The notes under the pieces were generated by a model that saw only the letters and a program-made list of their open reading frames with translations, was not told the origin of the DNA and ran no database searches. Position numbers and translations under genes: made by a program. From the NCBI RefSeq assembly GCF_003254155.1, contig NZ_QKZI01000006.1, positions 1 through 64,000 on the forward strand: a DNA stretch of 64,000 bases, given 5' to 3'. Shown one piece after another: positions 62,936 to 64,000 of this stretch (positions are counted from its first letter, which is position 1; each line of letters begins with the position of its first letter). This stretch comes from Psychrobacillus insolitus (GTDB lineage Bacteria > Bacillota > Bacilli > Bacillales_A > Planococcaceae).

Positions 62936-63417
62936 ATTAAATTCACCTCCTTTAGCACTTATACTAGTAAATGCAAAAAAAGAAAGACAAACTAGACAAA
63001 CACCTTAGCTCGGTGTAAATAAAAAAAGGTTTCTGTTTTAAATTCAATGAGAACAACAATAACCCCCTTCATCTTTTTGCTGATGAGAGGGGGTTATTGC
63101 TTACATTTCTTTTCCTATAGATGTGTGTGGTGTTTTGTAACGAATACTTTCTTTCCTGATCGAATGGGACTACTGAAAAAAAAGCTGTATTTTGCTCTTT
63201 GTAATCCTTTACGTATGAGTAATTGGATTCCAAAAAGGTATTACCAATTTTATTTCTAAACTTTTTTAGATATGAAAGGGTTCCGAATAATTCAAATGAG
63301 AATATCCTAGTTTATTTTAGTTTTAACATGACTGCTTTCGTTTTTTGAAGTGTGACAAATGAGTCTTCTTCGTTTGAAATACTTGATTTCTCCTCCTGTA
63401 TTTGTAGTAGAAATCAA
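62936..63417. other. Spacer between the SAM riboswitch and the cotD-like gene; no intact gene
   Basis: Downstream (minus) of the SAM riboswitch lies a good ribosome-binding site, AGGAGGAGAAATC (about 63383-63396), but no start codon at the right distance and no frame longer than about 25 codons. A strong hairpin at 63056-63099 (AATAACCCCCT.../...AGGGGGTTATT) ends this stretch and could be the terminator of a lost gene. Confidence 0.55.
63056..63099. terminator. Strong hairpin, possible terminator of a lost gene
   Basis: AATAACCCCCTTCATC and GATGAGAGGGGGTTATT form a stem of about 16 bp with one bulge. The minus-strand tail is TGTTGTTCT, only moderately T-rich. No intact gene ends here on either strand. 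Confidence 0.5.
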
Positions 63418-63570
63418 ATAAAACCCCTTCTTGAGATCAAGAAGAGGTTTAAGCGTCATAGGACAATTAGTCTCTTCTTATCTTCAAGCATACGCTTCTG
63501 GAATTAGCACAGTACACAAATGTCTGTTGCTGAGGTATCATAGGGCCAGTCCCTCCACCTCTCTTGATAA
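63418..63570 (-). ncRNA. SAM riboswitch (S-box) with terminator
   Basis: The minus strand reads CTTATCAAGAGAGGTGGAGG, then GACTGGCCCTATGATACCTC, AGCAACAGAC and GTGCTAATTCC-AGAAGC. P1 closes with GAAGATAAG. These are the conserved S-box segments, including the kink-turn and the pseudoknot elements. The expression platform terminator AAACCTCTTCTTGA-TC-TCAAGAAGGGGTTT is followed by TATTT (63418-63452). SAM binding would shut off the downstream transcript. The downstream gene appears lost or decayed. Confidence 0.95.
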
Positions 63571-63597
63571 GAAAGTTGTTTTATTTGATTAATACCA

Positions 63598-63626
63598 ACT
63601 ATACATATAGATATTGTGATTGTCAA
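63598..63626 (-). promoter_or_regulatory. Promoter of the SAM riboswitch transcript
   Basis: TTGACA (63621-63626), 17 bp, TATAGT (63598-63603) on the minus strand, about 30 bp before the aptamer. The promoter is intact. Confidence 0.85.
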
Positions 63627-63716
63627 CAGAAAATCCACTTAAGTTTTAAATGATTATATACTGCAGAGATATGCGATAATAAGAAATGAGATTTTGTAAA
63701 GAAACGAGGTTTTAGT

Positions 63717-64000
63717 TTGATTCGAACGCTTGGTATAACTGTAGACCATGAAATAGTGAGTGATTTCCCTATAGAGGACATTAAACAAAAAACGTTTGAA
63801 TGGTACTGGGTCGATATTGGAGAACCTACAAAAGAAGAGGAATTATTACTTAGTTCTTTTTTTCATTTCCATCCTTTAGCAATCGAAGACTGTTTGCTAG
63901 ATCTTCAGCGCCCTAAACTAGACCATTATGATGATGGATATGCATTTTTTGTTTTACATACATTCAACGAAGAAACATTAGAAGCTGAAGAGTTAGATAT
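63717..64000 (+). CDS. CorA-family divalent metal transporter, N-terminal part (cut by window end)
   Basis: 94 codons are visible, starting LIRTLGITVDHEI. The stretch FHFHPLAIEDCLLDLQRPKL is the typical CorA cytoplasmic-domain motif, followed by DHYDDGYAFFVLH. CorA proteins are pentameric magnesium or cobalt channels; the GMN motif and membrane helices would lie beyond the window. TTG at 63717, 7 nt after GAGG, is the best start. It is divergent from the SAM riboswitch promoter. Confidence 0.88.
   Translation, partial: MIRTLGITVDHEIVSDFPIEDIKQKTFEWYWVDIGEPTKEEELLLSSFFHFHPLAIEDCLLDLQRPKLDHYDDGYAFFVLHTFNEETLEAEELD

Noticed and set aside
63047-63259. 70-codon plus frame near the right end
   Set aside because: It begins inside a strong hairpin, has no ribosome-binding site and an implausible Phe/Tyr/Cys-rich sequence.

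Overview
The window reads as chromosomal DNA from a low-GC Gram-positive, endospore-forming member of the Bacillales. The evidence is the Bacillus-type order of the rpoBC-str-S10-spc-alpha ribosomal super-cluster, sporulation and germination genes (gerD, cwlD, kbaA, a pdaB homologue, a cotD-like coat gene, sigH), the ctsR-mcsA-mcsB-clpC heat-shock operon, and S-box, T-box, L10 and L13 RNA leaders. Protein similarities (recalled, not searched) would fit the Planococcaceae/Caryophanaceae better than Bacillus proper; this is inference. Nearly everything is on the minus strand, so the text order is the reverse of transcription. Only the pdaB-like gene, gerD and a truncated corA-like gene are on the plus strand.

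Layout from low to high coordinate. 1-343: 5' end of a 16S rRNA gene (minus) with its leader and a strong promoter. 394-4383: sporulation cluster pdaB-like, kbaA, gerD, mrp/salA, cwlD. 4681-5534: rpsI-rplM with an L13-type leader. 5702-8956: truA and an ECF transporter energizing module (ecfA1-ecfA2-ecfT). 9241-23565: alpha, spc and S10 operons, about 28 translation genes plus rpoA, secY and adk. 24056-28602: a complete BceRS-BceAB-like peptide-antibiotic sensing and detoxification module, inserted between the S10 and str operons. 28697-33423: tuf, fusA, rpsG, rpsL, rplGB. 33559-41660: rpoC, rpoB, an RsmC-like methyltransferase. 41739-45324: rplL, rplJ, rplA, rplK, nusG, secE, rpmGB. 45402-51686: sigH, rae1, rlmB, mrnC, cysS, cysE (Cys T-box), gltX. 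51758-55583: ispF, ispD, yacL, radA. 55711-60289: clpC, mcsB, mcsA, ctsR with a clear CtsR box. 60290-64000: a GC-rich repeat element, a small unknown gene, an S66 LD-carboxypeptidase, palindromes, a cotD-like gene, an apparently orphan SAM riboswitch and the start of a CorA-type transporter.

Functionally the window makes the core of the translation and transcription machinery. Each block is driven by near-consensus vegetative promoters, and several blocks are autoregulated through RNA leaders. Compared with the B. subtilis order as I remember it, ybaJ/ybaK, map (with its neighbour between adk and infA), ybaC and disA are missing from their usual slots. Two of those slots hold something else: a palindromic spacer at map, and the Bce-like module at ybaC.

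I found no clear new multi-gene system. The observations most worth a second look are: ribosomal protein S12 with Arg and Ala at two streptomycin-associated positions; an orphan SAM riboswitch followed by a possible gene remnant; a 27-bp exact dispersed repeat 56 kb apart; the inserted Bce-like module; local absence of disA and map; and a PdaB homologue without its usual active-site His.
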